64,000 nt of DNA from an uncultured Lachnospiraceae bacterium (GCA_910585075.1 CAJUED010000013.1:1-64000), one strand, 5' to 3'. Positions 24,228 to 33,261 are shown, counted from the first letter of the stretch. The notes: generated from the sequence alone by a model not told the origin. Numbers and translations: made by a program.

Positions 24228-26234
24228 CTAGAGAGAATTTGACGCCCTCCTTCTGACAGAATTCTTTGTTTTCTCCTTTTTTTCTTCCGTCTTTTGGGAT
24301 TTGAAAATTACCACCGTTCTGCCCTCTATTGTGATGACGGAGTCATCCCCAGGATACTCATTTTGATTGTAGTCCCGATCACATGGTAAAGAGGTGTCAG
24401 CAATTTTAATCCATTGCTCGTCTTTGTTTAGCTTGGGCAGGGCCAGCTTGTGGGGATTCCAATGCATGTTACAGCCAATGTAAAAAGAATCATCCTCCTT
24501 ATCCCTGGCATATCTTCCGCAAAGGACAATGCCGATCATCCTGCTGATGTAGCTGAAATCAGGCCGCCAGGCTTCCTTGCCGTGGTATGATAAATCTGGA
24601 TATCCATAGCCCCTGTAGTCCAAAACTCGTAGTTCTTTTTTCATATGGAGGATAGGGTGCTTGAGCCGAAGGTCAATTAAAAATCTGGTATATGCAAAAA
24701 TTTCCCTGGAAAAACTGTTATGCTTCCAATTAAGCCACCCCACTGCATTGTCCTGACAGTAACAGTTATTGTTTCCGCCCCGGGTGGCGGCAAATTCATC
24801 TCCGCTGAAAATAAAAGGGATTCCCTGGGAAAGCAATACAAATGAAAGGGCATTTTTTATCTGCTTTTGCCGAAGGGCCAAAACAGATTTTTTGCGGGTA
24901 TTTCCTTCCGTCCCACAGTTCCAGGAGAAATTTTCATCCGTTCCGTCTCTGCCTTCTTCCCCATTAGCGTCATTGTGCTTTTGGTTGTAGGAAACGCAGT
25001 CATACAGGGAAAATCCGTCATAATCCGCAAGATAATTCACAACCCCATATGCGTCAGGATTACGGCGCTGATAAAAGGCCGCCTCATTCATCAGATTTCC
25101 ATCACCTTTTAAGAAACGTCTCATATCATTTCGGAAATTTCCGTTGTTTGCAATAAAATTTTTAAAATAAGGATTGGCGATAAGGGGTAAATCTTCTTCT
25201 GCGTAGCCATCGCACCAAATTTTTGTGTTTTTCAGAACCGGTTCCTCTGCAAGGAGTCTTATAGGAATATGAAAACCGTTTATGCGTGCCCCGTCAATAT
25301 GATATTCAATGACCCAATGCTTTAACACGTCAAGAATGTCAAGCTGACTGACTCCTTCCGGGAAATAAAACTGCATAAGAACTTCTATTCCGTTTTTGTG
25401 CAGCTCGCGTACCATATTTTTGAAGGACAGGACAGGCGATCCCACAGCGCTGTATGCCGCTTTGGGTGAAAAATAAAATCCCTGTTGGAAGCCCCAGCAG
25501 TTTAGACGAACAGGCACATCCCCAGAAGCCGCCATGGTTTGAGAAACAGACAGGGTTTCAGAAACCGCCGCAGTTTCAGAAGCAGTCACGGTTTCGGGAA
25601 CAGACGCCTCCATTGGAACAGATAGCTTTGCAGGGAAAGCGGGTACCGGGGACGCGTCCTCTTTTTCCGGTACCATGCATTCGTCATACTCGTAACAGGG
25701 CATCAGCTCCACCGCTGAAATGCCAAGTTCTTTCAGATATGGAATTTTTTCAATGATTCCCTCAAAGGTGCCTCGGTGTTTTACCCCCGAACTTTTGTGC
25801 ATGGTGAAGGCACGCACATTAAGTCCGTAAAAAATACTGTCTTCTAAAGGCGTCATGGGCGGACAGTCATCCTCCCATTCAAAGTCAGGACGGAATAAAA
25901 GACCGTAGGTTGTCCGCTTTTTGGTTTTTCCGCCTCCCCATTTTTCCAGACCATGAATCTGCCCGGCATAGGGGTCCGTTATGACTTGATGTCCGTCATA
26001 AAAATTGTAGGCGTGGGTACTGATTCCCTCACCCTCTATCGTAAGGCCGTAAAGGCTTCCTCTTTTCCCTTTTTCATGAAATGGAAAACGTCTCTGGGCT
26101 CCCTTATGGTCATATATAATGACGCCGCATTCTTCATCCGCCAATAGATTTGCTGCAAATTTCACCTTGTTTTCTTCAATGAAAACGCCCGGCCTCTCAG
26201 GCCTGAAATACGTAACCTTCCATTTTTTATCCAT
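24228..26234 (-). CDS. GH13 isoamylase/GlgX-like protein, probably catalytically inactive
   Basis: A 668-residue protein with the layout of glycogen-debranching GH13 enzymes: an N-terminal beta domain, a TIM barrel (from SIFYGLNVRAFTMHKSSGV) and a C-terminal beta domain. The isoamylase-type block GDEFAATRGGNNNCYCQDN is clear. The catalytic regions are degraded. Region I (normally DVVxNH) reads LMQFYFPE (~290). Region II (normally DGFRFD) reads DGARIN (~315), so the nucleophile Asp is Asn. Region III (normally AEPW) reads CDGY (~340). Region IV (normally AHDGF) reads DYDGF (~406), keeping the Asp. A low-complexity Ser/Thr/Val/Glu insert lies at about 195-240. Start ATG 26234 follows GGAGGG. 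It is likely a glucan-binding pseudoenzyme. Confidence 0.8.
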   Translation of the reverse strand: MDKKWKVTYFRPERPGVFIEENKVKFAANLLADEECGVIIYDHKGAQRRFPFHEKGKRGSLYGLTIEGEGISTHAYNFYDGHQVITDPYAGQIHGLEKWGGGKTKKRTTYGLLFRPDFEWEDDCPPMTPLEDSIFYGLNVRAFTMHKSSGVKHRGTFEGIIEKIPYLKELGISAVELMPCYEYDECMVPEKEDASPVPAFPAKLSVPMEASVPETVTASETAAVSETLSVSQTMAASGDVPVRLNCWGFQQGFYFSPKAAYSAVGSPVLSFKNMVRELHKNGIEVLMQFYFPEGVSQLDILDVLKHWVIEYHIDGARINGFHIPIRLLAEEPVLKNTKIWCDGYAEEDLPLIANPYFKNFIANNGNFRNDMRRFLKGDGNLMNEAAFYQRRNPDAYGVVNYLADYDGFSLYDCVSYNQKHNDANGEEGRDGTDENFSWNCGTEGNTRKKSVLALRQKQIKNALSFVLLSQGIPFIFSGDEFAATRGGNNNCYCQDNAVGWLNWKHNSFSREIFAYTRFLIDLRLKHPILHMKKELRVLDYRGYGYPDLSYHGKEAWRPDFSYISRMIGIVLCGRYARDKEDDSFYIGCNMHWNPHKLALPKLNKDEQWIKIADTSLPCDRDYNQNEYPGDDSVITIEGRTVVIFKSQKTEEKKEKTKNSVRRRASNSL

Positions 26235-26281
26235 GCGCCCTCCTTGTGCCAAATAAGTAAAGTCCAAATGCGCTATAATTT

Positions 26282-26311
26282 ATCATATCATAAATATGAC
26301 AATCTGTGCAA
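26282..26311 (-). promoter_or_regulatory. Probable promoter for the GH13-like gene
   Basis: On the minus strand: -35 TTGCAC (26311-26306), an 18-base spacer and -10 TATGAT (26287-26282), about 50 bases before the ATG. It is divergent from the DUF1292 promoter. Confidence 0.4.
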
Positions 26312-26343
26312 AAAAAATGAAATTATGTTGCATAGATATAAAT

Positions 26344-26373
26344 TTACCGTTAAAATGTCTGTAACAGTATAAT
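26344..26373 (+). promoter_or_regulatory. Probable promoter for the DUF1292 gene
   Basis: A perfect -10 TATAAT (26368-26373) with a weak -35 TTACCG (26344-26349) 18 bases upstream. AAGGAG stands before the ATG at 26403. Confidence 0.45.
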
Positions 26374-26402
26374 TTTTATGGTCAGCCGGATAAGGAGATG
26401 CT

Positions 26403-26762
26403 ATGAATAAGGATAAGAAAGCCGAAAATTTAAATACCCAGCAAAACATTGTGCCTGAGGATAAAGATGAGGAAATGACAGTGACCCTTGATTTGCTGGA
26501 CGGGACAACCGTTACCTGCGCCATTGTCACCATACTCACAGTTAACGGACAGGATTATATCGTTCTTCTTCCCCTTGATGATAATGGGGAAAATGAGGAC
26601 GGGGAAGTATGGTTTTACCGTTATTTCGAAAACAAGGACGACCCCAATGAGGAACCGGAGCTGGAGTATATCGAGGAAGATGAGGAATACGAAATCGTGT
26701 CGGACGCTTTTGACGAGTATCTGGACAGCACGGAATTTGACGAGTTTATGAAGGAGGAGTAG
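26403..26762 (+). CDS. DUF1292 domain protein
   Basis: A 119-residue very acidic protein with the DUF1292 core at about residues 25-75: VTLDLLDGTTVTCAIVTIL, then QDYIVLLPL, then EVWFYRYF. The tail is rich in Glu and Asp (EELEYIEEDEEYEIV-like). The family, which includes B. subtilis YrzB, is widespread in Firmicutes and has no assigned function. It is a lone plus-strand gene in a minus-strand region, with its own promoter and AAGGAG ribosome site. The helicase gene ends 58 bases beyond it, convergently. Confidence 0.85.
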   Translation: MNKDKKAENLNTQQNIVPEDKDEEMTVTLDLLDGTTVTCAIVTILTVNGQDYIVLLPLDDNGENEDGEVWFYRYFENKDDPNEEPELEYIEEDEEYEIVSDAFDEYLDSTEFDEFMKEE

Positions 26763-26820
26763 GTTTTCCTGATGTGCCAATCGTTGTCTGATGGGGGCAG
26801 AATATGCTTTGCAGGTTGTT

Positions 26821-28752
26821 TTACGAAATCAACCCTGTCAGAAAACGGGACAACTTCCGCCCTCTTTCCTTTGTGTAATAAAGAAACAGTTCATCTTTGG
26901 CTCTTGTCATGGCAACATACAGGAGCCTTCTTTCTTCCTCCAAAGCCTCAACGGTTTGGCACTCCTTTCCCGGAATAATCCCATCATTCACATCAGGAAG
27001 AAATACTCTTTCAAATTCAAGCCCCTTAGAGCCATGCATGGTTAAAACACTGACGCCGCTCTCATCCACGGTGCGGGCAGTGCCCTCTCCCGCTTTTTCC
27101 GCAAGCCGGGTTATGAAATTTTTTACGCTCCCCGCCCTCCCGTCCACCTTATATTCCTTGAAGTATTCCTGTATCTGTCCGGTCTGGGCGGCCCATCTTT
27201 TATAGGTCCTGTAATCCCCTGCCTTTTGCCGTATATATGCCTCATATCCCAGGGTTTTTCGGAAAAGGGAAATTGCCAGGTGTGGGGAAAGTCCTTCCGC
27301 TATTTTAAGCTGCCCAAAGAAAAGGCGAAGCTGCGAGCGCATTTCGGTATTTTGCGCATAATATCTCTCTAACTGTTCCAATCCCACTTTTTCGCAGACA
27401 AGGGCGCTGCGGGAAATAAAACGGTTTGGCTTGTTCATAAACTTTATGAAATCGCAGCGCTTATTTCCCTCAAAAAGATAGGATAAAAAAGCGGAAATAT
27501 CATCCATCACAAAGCCGTGGAACAGGTCACAGTCCCGTATCCCTTTTCCCTTAACGGGAATGCCTGACTCACGTAAAAGCTCTCTGTACTGCACCACCTC
27601 CAAATTTGTCCGCAGGATAATGGCCGTACCTTCAAGTTGTTCCGTTTTGGATACAATCCCGCAAGAAGGTTCCGGGGAGGACAGTTCGGAAATGAGCCGC
27701 ATTTCCTCCTGCTTTCGGGTGTCAAAGCAAAGCGCAGATACTTTACCGCCTGTTCTTACCGGATAAAACTCCTTTTGATACCGCTGTTTATTTTGGGCTA
27801 TCATTTTCCCTGCCAATACCACAATCTGACTGCCGCTGCGGTAATTATCCGTCAAAAAGATCTGCCTGCCCTTTGGAAAATCCGTCATAAACCGCTTCAT
27901 GATACCGGGGCTTGCCCCTCTGAACCCGTAAATGGACTGGTCGTCGTCTCCCACCACCAGCAAATTGTTTGTGGGGGCGGCAAGAAACTTTAATATCTGA
28001 TATTGTGGAAAATTGATATCCTGAAATTCATCCACAAGGATATATGAAAAAGTCTGCTGATATCTGCGGCGAAAGGCCGGATTTGCGGTAAGAAGTTTAA
28101 GACATTCCGTAATCATGTCGTCAAAATCAAGAAGATTCTGGTCTCTTAGGTACTTATCGTATTCCTCTTTTATGTAAATAAGGTCTTCATATGAAAACTC
28201 CTCTGAAATGTCCTCGGCTGCATTTCCCAGGTTCTTCATGCGGCTGATACTGTTCTGAAGTCTTGTGATTTTATCATAATCACACTGGCCGGACAAGTTT
28301 CTGCCACGGGCAAGAACCTCAAGAAGTTTTCTTTTGTCAGTTTCTTTGATTAAAGAAGTACAGCGAAAACTGCCGGACCTGCGCAGAATGTGATAACAGA
28401 CACCGTGAAAAGTGCCAAAAACAACACTGCCTGAAGCGGCGTTGCCCATATAGATTCTGTCGGTGGTTTTGTCTGCAGAAGTGACGTCACTGCCTGCAAC
28501 AATACTGTCTTTACCTGCATGTGCAATATTTAATCCGCAGGCTTCTTCATATCGTTCTTTCATTTCATTGGCAGCTGCTTTGGTGTAGGTGATGACGAGA
28601 ATGTTTTCAGGAGGTATGTGATGGTGTTTGATGAGATATAGAATTCGTTGAATAATGGTATAGGTTTTGCCACTGCCCGGACCGGCTATTACCTGAGCCG
28701 GTCCTGACAGATGTTCAATCGCCTGTCTCTGTGTGTTACTGGGCGTTTTCAA
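26821..28752 (-). CDS. UvrD/Rep-family ATP-dependent DNA helicase
   Basis: A 643-residue superfamily 1A helicase. Motifs: TQRQAIEHL (Q-motif), GPGSGKTYTI (I), ITYTKAAANEMKER (Ia), ILVDEFQDIN (II), GDDDQSIYGFRGA (III), LTDNYRS (IV), LTMHGSKGLEFERVFLP (V) and LLYVAMTRAKDELFL (VI). It is shorter than PcrA/UvrD (~720-750) because the C-terminal region is reduced. The best start is TTG 28752, with AAGAAAGGA about 10 bases before it; TTG 28782 is an alternative. Both lie at or inside the end of gltX, so the two are translationally linked. It is a paralogue-type helicase and pcrA identity is not claimed. Confidence 0.88.
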   Translation of the reverse strand: MKTPSNTQRQAIEHLSGPAQVIAGPGSGKTYTIIQRILYLIKHHHIPPENILVITYTKAAANEMKERYEEACGLNIAHAGKDSIVAGSDVTSADKTTDRIYMGNAASGSVVFGTFHGVCYHILRRSGSFRCTSLIKETDKRKLLEVLARGRNLSGQCDYDKITRLQNSISRMKNLGNAAEDISEEFSYEDLIYIKEEYDKYLRDQNLLDFDDMITECLKLLTANPAFRRRYQQTFSYILVDEFQDINFPQYQILKFLAAPTNNLLVVGDDDQSIYGFRGASPGIMKRFMTDFPKGRQIFLTDNYRSGSQIVVLAGKMIAQNKQRYQKEFYPVRTGGKVSALCFDTRKQEEMRLISELSSPEPSCGIVSKTEQLEGTAIILRTNLEVVQYRELLRESGIPVKGKGIRDCDLFHGFVMDDISAFLSYLFEGNKRCDFIKFMNKPNRFISRSALVCEKVGLEQLERYYAQNTEMRSQLRLFFGQLKIAEGLSPHLAISLFRKTLGYEAYIRQKAGDYRTYKRWAAQTGQIQEYFKEYKVDGRAGSVKNFITRLAEKAGEGTARTVDESGVSVLTMHGSKGLEFERVFLPDVNDGIIPGKECQTVEALEEERRLLYVAMTRAKDELFLYYTKERGRKLSRFLTGLIS

Positions 28753-30199
28753 GCAGTTCAATTCCTTTCTTAATTCGGGCAATGGATTCCTCTTTGCCGA
28801 GAAGCTCCATGATTTCCGTTGCTCCCGCAGGGGTCATTTGCTTTCCGGAAACAGCTGTGCGGATTGGCCAGAGCACGTAGCCGTTCTTGCATCCTTTTTC
28901 AGCCACATAGGTCAGTAAAAGCTGATAAAGGGCGTCGTTTGAATAGTCCTCCTGCTTTTCCAGCAGGGGAAGAAGCTCTTTTAAAACCGTAAGGGAGGAT
29001 TCTTCGGAAGTTTTCATTTTCTTGTGAGCGTACATGGAAGGCTCGTAGGAAGGCAGTTCCTGCAAAAAGTCAACCATTTCAGGGATATCAGGGAAAATCT
29101 CAATCCTGGTCTTTACCATGGATGCGATTTTGCGCAAATCCATATCTTTTGTGATGGCCTGCTTTAAGTAGGGCTCTGCCATCTCGTAGAAAGCATCCTC
29201 GCCCATGGCCTTAATATATTCCCCGTTCATCCATTTTAACTTGGTATAGTCAAACACCGCGGGAGATTTGGAAATATGGCGGTAGTCAAAAATTTCCGCC
29301 AGCTTTTCAAGAGAAAAGATTTCCTCATTGCTCTCCGTAGGGCTCCAGCCCAGAAGGGTCACAAAGTTTACCACCGCTTCCGTCAAAAAGCCCTGGTCAA
29401 TCAAATCCTCATAGGAGGAGTGGCCGCAGCGTTTGCTCAACTTATGATGCTCCTCATCCGTAATCAGAGGACAGTGCACATAAATCGGCACTTCCCAGCC
29501 GAAGGCTTCATAAAGTCTGTTGTATTTAGGGGATGAGGAAAGATATTCGTTTCCTCTGACCACATGGGTAATCCCCATCAGATGGTCGTCCACCACATTG
29601 GCGAAATTGTAGGTTGGATATCCGTCCGACTTAATCAGTATCATATCGTCCAATTCGGAATTATCCACCGTAATATCCCCGTATATTTCATCGTGGAAGG
29701 TAGTGGTGCCTTCCGTGGGATTATTCTGTCTGATGACATAGGGTATACCGGCTTTTAACTTCTCCTCCACTTCCTCTTTGGACAGGGAAAGACAGTGTTT
29801 GTCGTATACGGTAATTTCCTTGCCCTCCACAATCTGGGATTTTAAGCCTTCCAGCCGCTCTTTGTCACAGAAACAATAATAAGCCTCTCCTTTTTCAATC
29901 AGCTGTTTGGCGTAAGTGAGATAAATGCCCGCCTTCTGCCTGTCAGACTGCACATAAGGGCCAACGCCTCCGTCCTTGTCAGGACCTTCGTCATGAATAA
30001 GGCCTGTCTTTTCCAGGGTGCGGTAAATAATGTCCACCGCTCCCTCCACAAAGCGTTCCTGGTCAGTGTCCTCTATTCTTAAAATAAAATCTCCGTTTTC
30101 GTGCTTTGCAATCAGATAGGCGTAAAGAGCCGTTCTTAAATTGCCCACATGCATCCGGCCTGTGGGGCTTGGGGCGTAGCGTGTTCTTATTTTCGTCAT
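28736..30199 (-). CDS. gltX: Glutamyl-tRNA synthetase
   Basis: A 487-residue class I synthetase charging tRNA-Glu. The HIGH-type signature is PSPTGRMHVGNLRTALY and the KMSKS-type signature is HHKLSKRCG. Full length for bacterial GluRS. In organisms without GlnRS it also charges tRNA-Gln for amidation; whether that applies here cannot be told from the window. It follows the hydrogenase-like gene by 31 bases and overlaps the helicase gene. Confidence 0.95.
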   Translation of the reverse strand: MTKIRTRYAPSPTGRMHVGNLRTALYAYLIAKHENGDFILRIEDTDQERFVEGAVDIIYRTLEKTGLIHDEGPDKDGGVGPYVQSDRQKAGIYLTYAKQLIEKGEAYYCFCDKERLEGLKSQIVEGKEITVYDKHCLSLSKEEVEEKLKAGIPYVIRQNNPTEGTTTFHDEIYGDITVDNSELDDMILIKSDGYPTYNFANVVDDHLMGITHVVRGNEYLSSSPKYNRLYEAFGWEVPIYVHCPLITDEEHHKLSKRCGHSSYEDLIDQGFLTEAVVNFVTLLGWSPTESNEEIFSLEKLAEIFDYRHISKSPAVFDYTKLKWMNGEYIKAMGEDAFYEMAEPYLKQAITKDMDLRKIASMVKTRIEIFPDIPEMVDFLQELPSYEPSMYAHKKMKTSEESSLTVLKELLPLLEKQEDYSNDALYQLLLTYVAEKGCKNGYVLWPIRTAVSGKQMTPAGATEIMELLGKEESIARIKKGIELLENAQ

Positions 30200-30230
30200 G
30201 AAATCTATTTTCCTTTCTTTTTTAGTATTC

Positions 30231-31709
30231 TTATGCTCTGTCGGGAATCTTCTTAGCGGCCTTTGCCTTGAAACCGGCCACCTCTTTCATGGCCTGAGGG
30301 ATTGCAATGTTTGTGCCGGCGCCGGCCACACAGCCCCCGGGACATGCCATTCCTTCAATGAGACAGCCGTTCTTTTTCCCTGCTTTTGCCAGCATAAGCA
30401 TCTTCTTGCATTCCGTGAGACTTTCTGCGTGCTCAATGTTTACCTCCACATCAGGATGGTATTCCCGAATGCATTCTTCTATTGCGCTGGCAACACCACC
30501 GGCCACACCGTATCCCCGGCCTGCTCCTGTGGCATCGTTCATAGGCTCAACCTTTTCAACCGCGGTGGGAAGAAGCCCCTTAGCCTCAAACATACCCGCC
30601 AGTTCTTCAAAGGTAATGACGAAATCCACATCCGAACGAATTGTTCTGCGAGAAGCTTCCAGCTTCTTGGAAGCGCAGGGGCCGATGAACACCACGCTGG
30701 CGTCAGGATGGTCTTCTTTTATTTTACGTGCGGTTGCAACCATAGGCGTTAAAGCGTTGGAAATCTTGTCTATGGTTTCCGGGAAAAATTTCTTGGCAAG
30801 CATGGACCAGGAAGGACAGCAGGAAGTAAGAAGGAAAGGAAGCTTTCCGGTGACAACCTCCTCCACATAATGCTCCGCTTCCGTCACGGCTCCCATGTCC
30901 GCGCCGATTGCCGTTTCATATACATCATAAAAGCCCAATTCTTTCAGAGCCGATTTGATTTTATCCGGTGTGGCGTCCTTACCAAACTGGCCCACAAAGG
31001 CGGGCGCTACCTGGGCAATAATCTTCCGCCCCGACTGCATGGCGCGAATCAGCTGGAAGATTTGAGATTTATCCGCAATGGCCCCGAAAGGACAGCTGAC
31101 CATACACTGACCGCAGGACACGCACAAATCCGTGTCAATATAAGCGCGGCCTTTTTTATCACTCTTGATGGCATTGACGCCGCAGTGTGCAAGGCAGGGG
31201 CGCACCTGATGGGAAATGGCATCATAAGGGCAGACGGACTTACATTTACCGCACCTGATACACTTCTCCTGGTCAATAACGGACTTTCCATTTTTCATTG
31301 TGATGGCGCCCTTGGGGCAGACCTCCCGGCAGGGATGGGCCACACAGCCCATACATCTGTCCGTAACCTCATATCTATTTTCAGGACAGGCATTGCAGGC
31401 GGAAGGTATAACCTGCATCAGGGGAGGCTCATAATACTTTTCATCAATGTTGCTCTCCTCAAGGCCCTGGGTAACATGAACCGGTGCATTTTCAGGGCGC
31501 AGGGACAGTCCCATTGCCAGACGTATCCGCTCTCTCACAATCGCCCGCTCCCGGTATACATTTTCATATTCCGATTCTTCATAGTCCACAATTTTATAAG
31601 GAAGGGCTTCCACATCATCCTTCAGATTAGTGGATGTGTAGGCAAGATTTGCCACTTCTTTAAAAATTCGTCTTCTGATTTTGCGAACCTGGGTATCTAT
31701 TCCTCTCAT
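30231..31709 (-). CDS. [FeFe]-hydrogenase-like iron-sulfur protein
   Basis: A 492-residue protein with a Cys-rich N-terminal region, two or more 4Fe-4S motifs (CIRCGKCKSVCPY; CVSCGQCMVSCPF; also CMGCVAHPCREVCP) and an H-cluster domain. L1 is TSCCPSW (proton-relay Cys kept), L2 is GPCASKKLE where HydA1-type enzymes have MPCxxKxxE, and L3 is EGMACPGGCVAGAG. This pattern fits the monomeric non-A group hydrogenases common in Clostridia, whose physiological role is poorly known. No hydEFG maturation genes are nearby. The start at 31709 follows GGAG; a frame from 31739 is less likely. It lies 31 bases upstream of gltX. Confidence 0.82.
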   Translation of the reverse strand: MRGIDTQVRKIRRRIFKEVANLAYTSTNLKDDVEALPYKIVDYEESEYENVYRERAIVRERIRLAMGLSLRPENAPVHVTQGLEESNIDEKYYEPPLMQVIPSACNACPENRYEVTDRCMGCVAHPCREVCPKGAITMKNGKSVIDQEKCIRCGKCKSVCPYDAISHQVRPCLAHCGVNAIKSDKKGRAYIDTDLCVSCGQCMVSCPFGAIADKSQIFQLIRAMQSGRKIIAQVAPAFVGQFGKDATPDKIKSALKELGFYDVYETAIGADMGAVTEAEHYVEEVVTGKLPFLLTSCCPSWSMLAKKFFPETIDKISNALTPMVATARKIKEDHPDASVVFIGPCASKKLEASRRTIRSDVDFVITFEELAGMFEAKGLLPTAVEKVEPMNDATGAGRGYGVAGGVASAIEECIREYHPDVEVNIEHAESLTECKKMLMLAKAGKKNGCLIEGMACPGGCVAGAGTNIAIPQAMKEVAGFKAKAAKKIPDRA

Positions 31710-31765
31710 AATAATCTCCAATCCTGCCAACAGCCGCAAATTTGGGCGTCAGCACTACTGTTTTA

Positions 31766-31793
31766 TTTTTACACATACCTGCAAGGAAGTCAA
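31766..31793 (-). promoter_or_regulatory. Possible promoter for the hydrogenase-like gene and gltX
   Basis: On the minus strand: -35 TTGACT (31793-31788), a 16-base spacer and -10 TAAAAA (31771-31766), about 57 bases before the ATG at 31709. Confidence 0.4.
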
Positions 31794-32090
31794 CCTTTTA
31801 AGCATTTAGCCATCCCACTGTTACTGCCCATAAGTTCAGGCATTCCTTTCCTCTGTAGGTATAGCAGATTTCCAATATCATTAAATCATAAAGGGCATTT
31901 GTTTGCAAGTATCAGCTCTGCAAAGAAAGAAGATTGAAAGATTTTTCGGATCCTTTAACCCACAAATTTGTGATTACAGCGCGGAAACAAACTTGGAAAA
32001 CTGCAAAAGCAGTGCAAAAAGCAACCCAGAAATGATGGAAAATATGATAGAAAATGATAAAAAATAATGAAGAAACAGACATTTTTAAGG
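31794..32090. other. Non-coding divergent region between the hydrogenase-like gene and cotJ
   Basis: No convincing gene was found in this A/T-rich stretch. It holds a perfect 12-bp palindrome CACAAATTTGTG (31961-31972), a possible operator. It also holds a run of imperfect repeats of GAAAATGATA type (32029-32074). The two divergent promoters lie at its ends. Confidence 0.5.
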
Positions 32091-32091
32091 A

Positions 32092-32118
32092 ACCGTAAAT
32101 TTATCCTATCATACTATA
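32092..32118 (+). promoter_or_regulatory. Sporulation-type (sigma-K/sigma-E-like) promoter for cotJABC
   Basis: CATACTATA at 32110-32118 matches the sigma-K -10 pattern CATANNNTA. An AC at 32092-32093 lies 16 bases upstream, as in the sigma-K -35. No sigma-A hexamer pair fits. In Bacillus cotJ is sigma-E controlled, whose -10 is similar, so the mother-cell factor cannot be fixed. Confidence 0.5.
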
Positions 32119-32154
32119 TTATTAAATAACTTCAGACTTTATGAGAGGAGAATT

Positions 32155-32325
32155 ATGCAGGATTACAGTTTTAATGAATACTTCGACCGTTTTCCCATTG
32201 CAATGGCATATGTTCCCTGGCAGCATCTTACAAATGTCTTTGAGAATTTGGATGAAGGCTACAATGCGGGTACCATTTTCCCTGAATTAGAAAAACCTTT
32301 TACAGGAAGGAGATGTGTAAAATAA
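32155..32325 (+). CDS. cotJA: Spore coat protein CotJA
   Basis: A 56-residue protein starting MQDYSFNEYFDRFPIAMAYV. It contains PWQHLTNVFENLDEGYNAGTIFPELEKPF, the CotJA core (PWQ, then GTIFPEL). It is made in the mother cell and goes into the coat. GAGGAG precedes the ATG. Its TAA overlaps the cotJB ATG by one base (TAATG), implying translational coupling. Confidence 0.93.
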   Translation: MQDYSFNEYFDRFPIAMAYVPWQHLTNVFENLDEGYNAGTIFPELEKPFTGRRCVK

Positions 32326-32594
32326 TGGGTGAAAACAACAGTGAAAGAAACAGGCTTTATCATGATATCGGTGTAATCAGCTTCGTGGTTACGGAGATGA
32401 ATGAATATCTGGATACCCACCCCACCGATAAGGATGCAATGGAATATTTAAACCACTATGTGCACATGAAAAATCAGGCAATGCGGGAATACGCCATGAA
32501 ATACGGCCCTTTACGCATTTCTGATGTGCATGGCTGCAAACAAAATGAGTGGAAATGGGCCACACAGCCCTGGCCCTGGGAAGGAGGATGCTGA
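32325..32594 (+). CDS. cotJB: Spore coat protein CotJB
   Basis: An 89-residue protein with the CotJB pattern: LYHDIGVISFVVTEMNEYLDTHP, then YVHMKNQAMREYAMKYGPL, then WATQPWPWEGGC at the end. The start ATG 32325 is coupled to the cotJA stop. An in-frame ATG at 32313 sits directly on the AAGGAG site and so is rejected. cotJC begins 3 bases after its stop. Confidence 0.93.
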   Translation: MGENNSERNRLYHDIGVISFVVTEMNEYLDTHPTDKDAMEYLNHYVHMKNQAMREYAMKYGPLRISDVHGCKQNEWKWATQPWPWEGGC

Positions 32595-32597
32595 TTT

Positions 32598-33203
32598 ATG
32601 TGGAGTTATGAAAAAAGATTAGAGTATCCGGTTAATATCAAAGAACCCAATGCAAAGATTGCCCAGGTGATCATGTCCCAGTACGGCGGGCCCGACGGGG
32701 AACTGGGGGCGTCCATGCGCTATATTTCCCAGCGTTATTCCATGCCGTACAGGGAAGTAGCTGCTATCCTCACCGATATCGGAACCGAGGAACTTGCACA
32801 CCTTGAAATGGTGTCTACCATTGTTCATCAGCTGACCAAGAATCTGTCTATGGAAGAAATTGAAAATTCAGGGTTCGCCAACTATTATGTTGACCATACG
32901 GTAGGCATCTGGCCTATGGCAGCCAGCGGTATGCCTTTTACCAGCAGTGAATTCCAGTCTACCGGAGACGCCATTACGGATTTGTTTGAGGATATGGCAG
33001 CAGAGCAAAAAGCCCGCACCACTTATGACAATATCCTGCGTTTGGTGCATGACAGCGATGTCTGCGACCCCATCCGCTTCCTGCGTGCCCGCGAGATAGT
33101 GCATTTCCAGCGTTTTGGTGAAGCACTCCGCATAGTTCAGGATAAGCTTGATTCCAAGAATTTCTATGCATTTAATCCTGAATTTGACAGGTGTAAATGT
33201 TAA
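32598..33203 (+). CDS. cotJC: Spore coat protein CotJC (manganese-catalase family)
   Basis: A 201-residue ferritin-like protein of the Mn-catalase family found in spore coats. Metal-binding Glu/His are seen in DIGTEELAHLEMVSTIVHQL, in DLFEDMAAEQKARTTYDN and in REIVHFQRFGEAL. It is shorter than free Mn-catalases, as usual for CotJC. AAGGAGG precedes the ATG, and a terminator hairpin follows at 33262-33307. It acts in the spore coat with CotJA and CotJB. Confidence 0.95.
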   Translation: MWSYEKRLEYPVNIKEPNAKIAQVIMSQYGGPDGELGASMRYISQRYSMPYREVAAILTDIGTEELAHLEMVSTIVHQLTKNLSMEEIENSGFANYYVDHTVGIWPMAASGMPFTSSEFQSTGDAITDLFEDMAAEQKARTTYDNILRLVHDSDVCDPIRFLRAREIVHFQRFGEALRIVQDKLDSKNFYAFNPEFDRCKC

Positions 33204-33261
33204 AGAAACCCTATTGATTTAAATAAAATTCAAACTCCGTCACAACTTATTGATTATGCTT

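Noticed and set aside
30870..31937. Long open frame (355 codons) on the plus strand opposite the hydrogenase-like gene
   Set aside because: It lies antisense to a gene with clear Cys motifs, has no ribosome site and gives a His/Arg/Phe-rich product with no family pattern.
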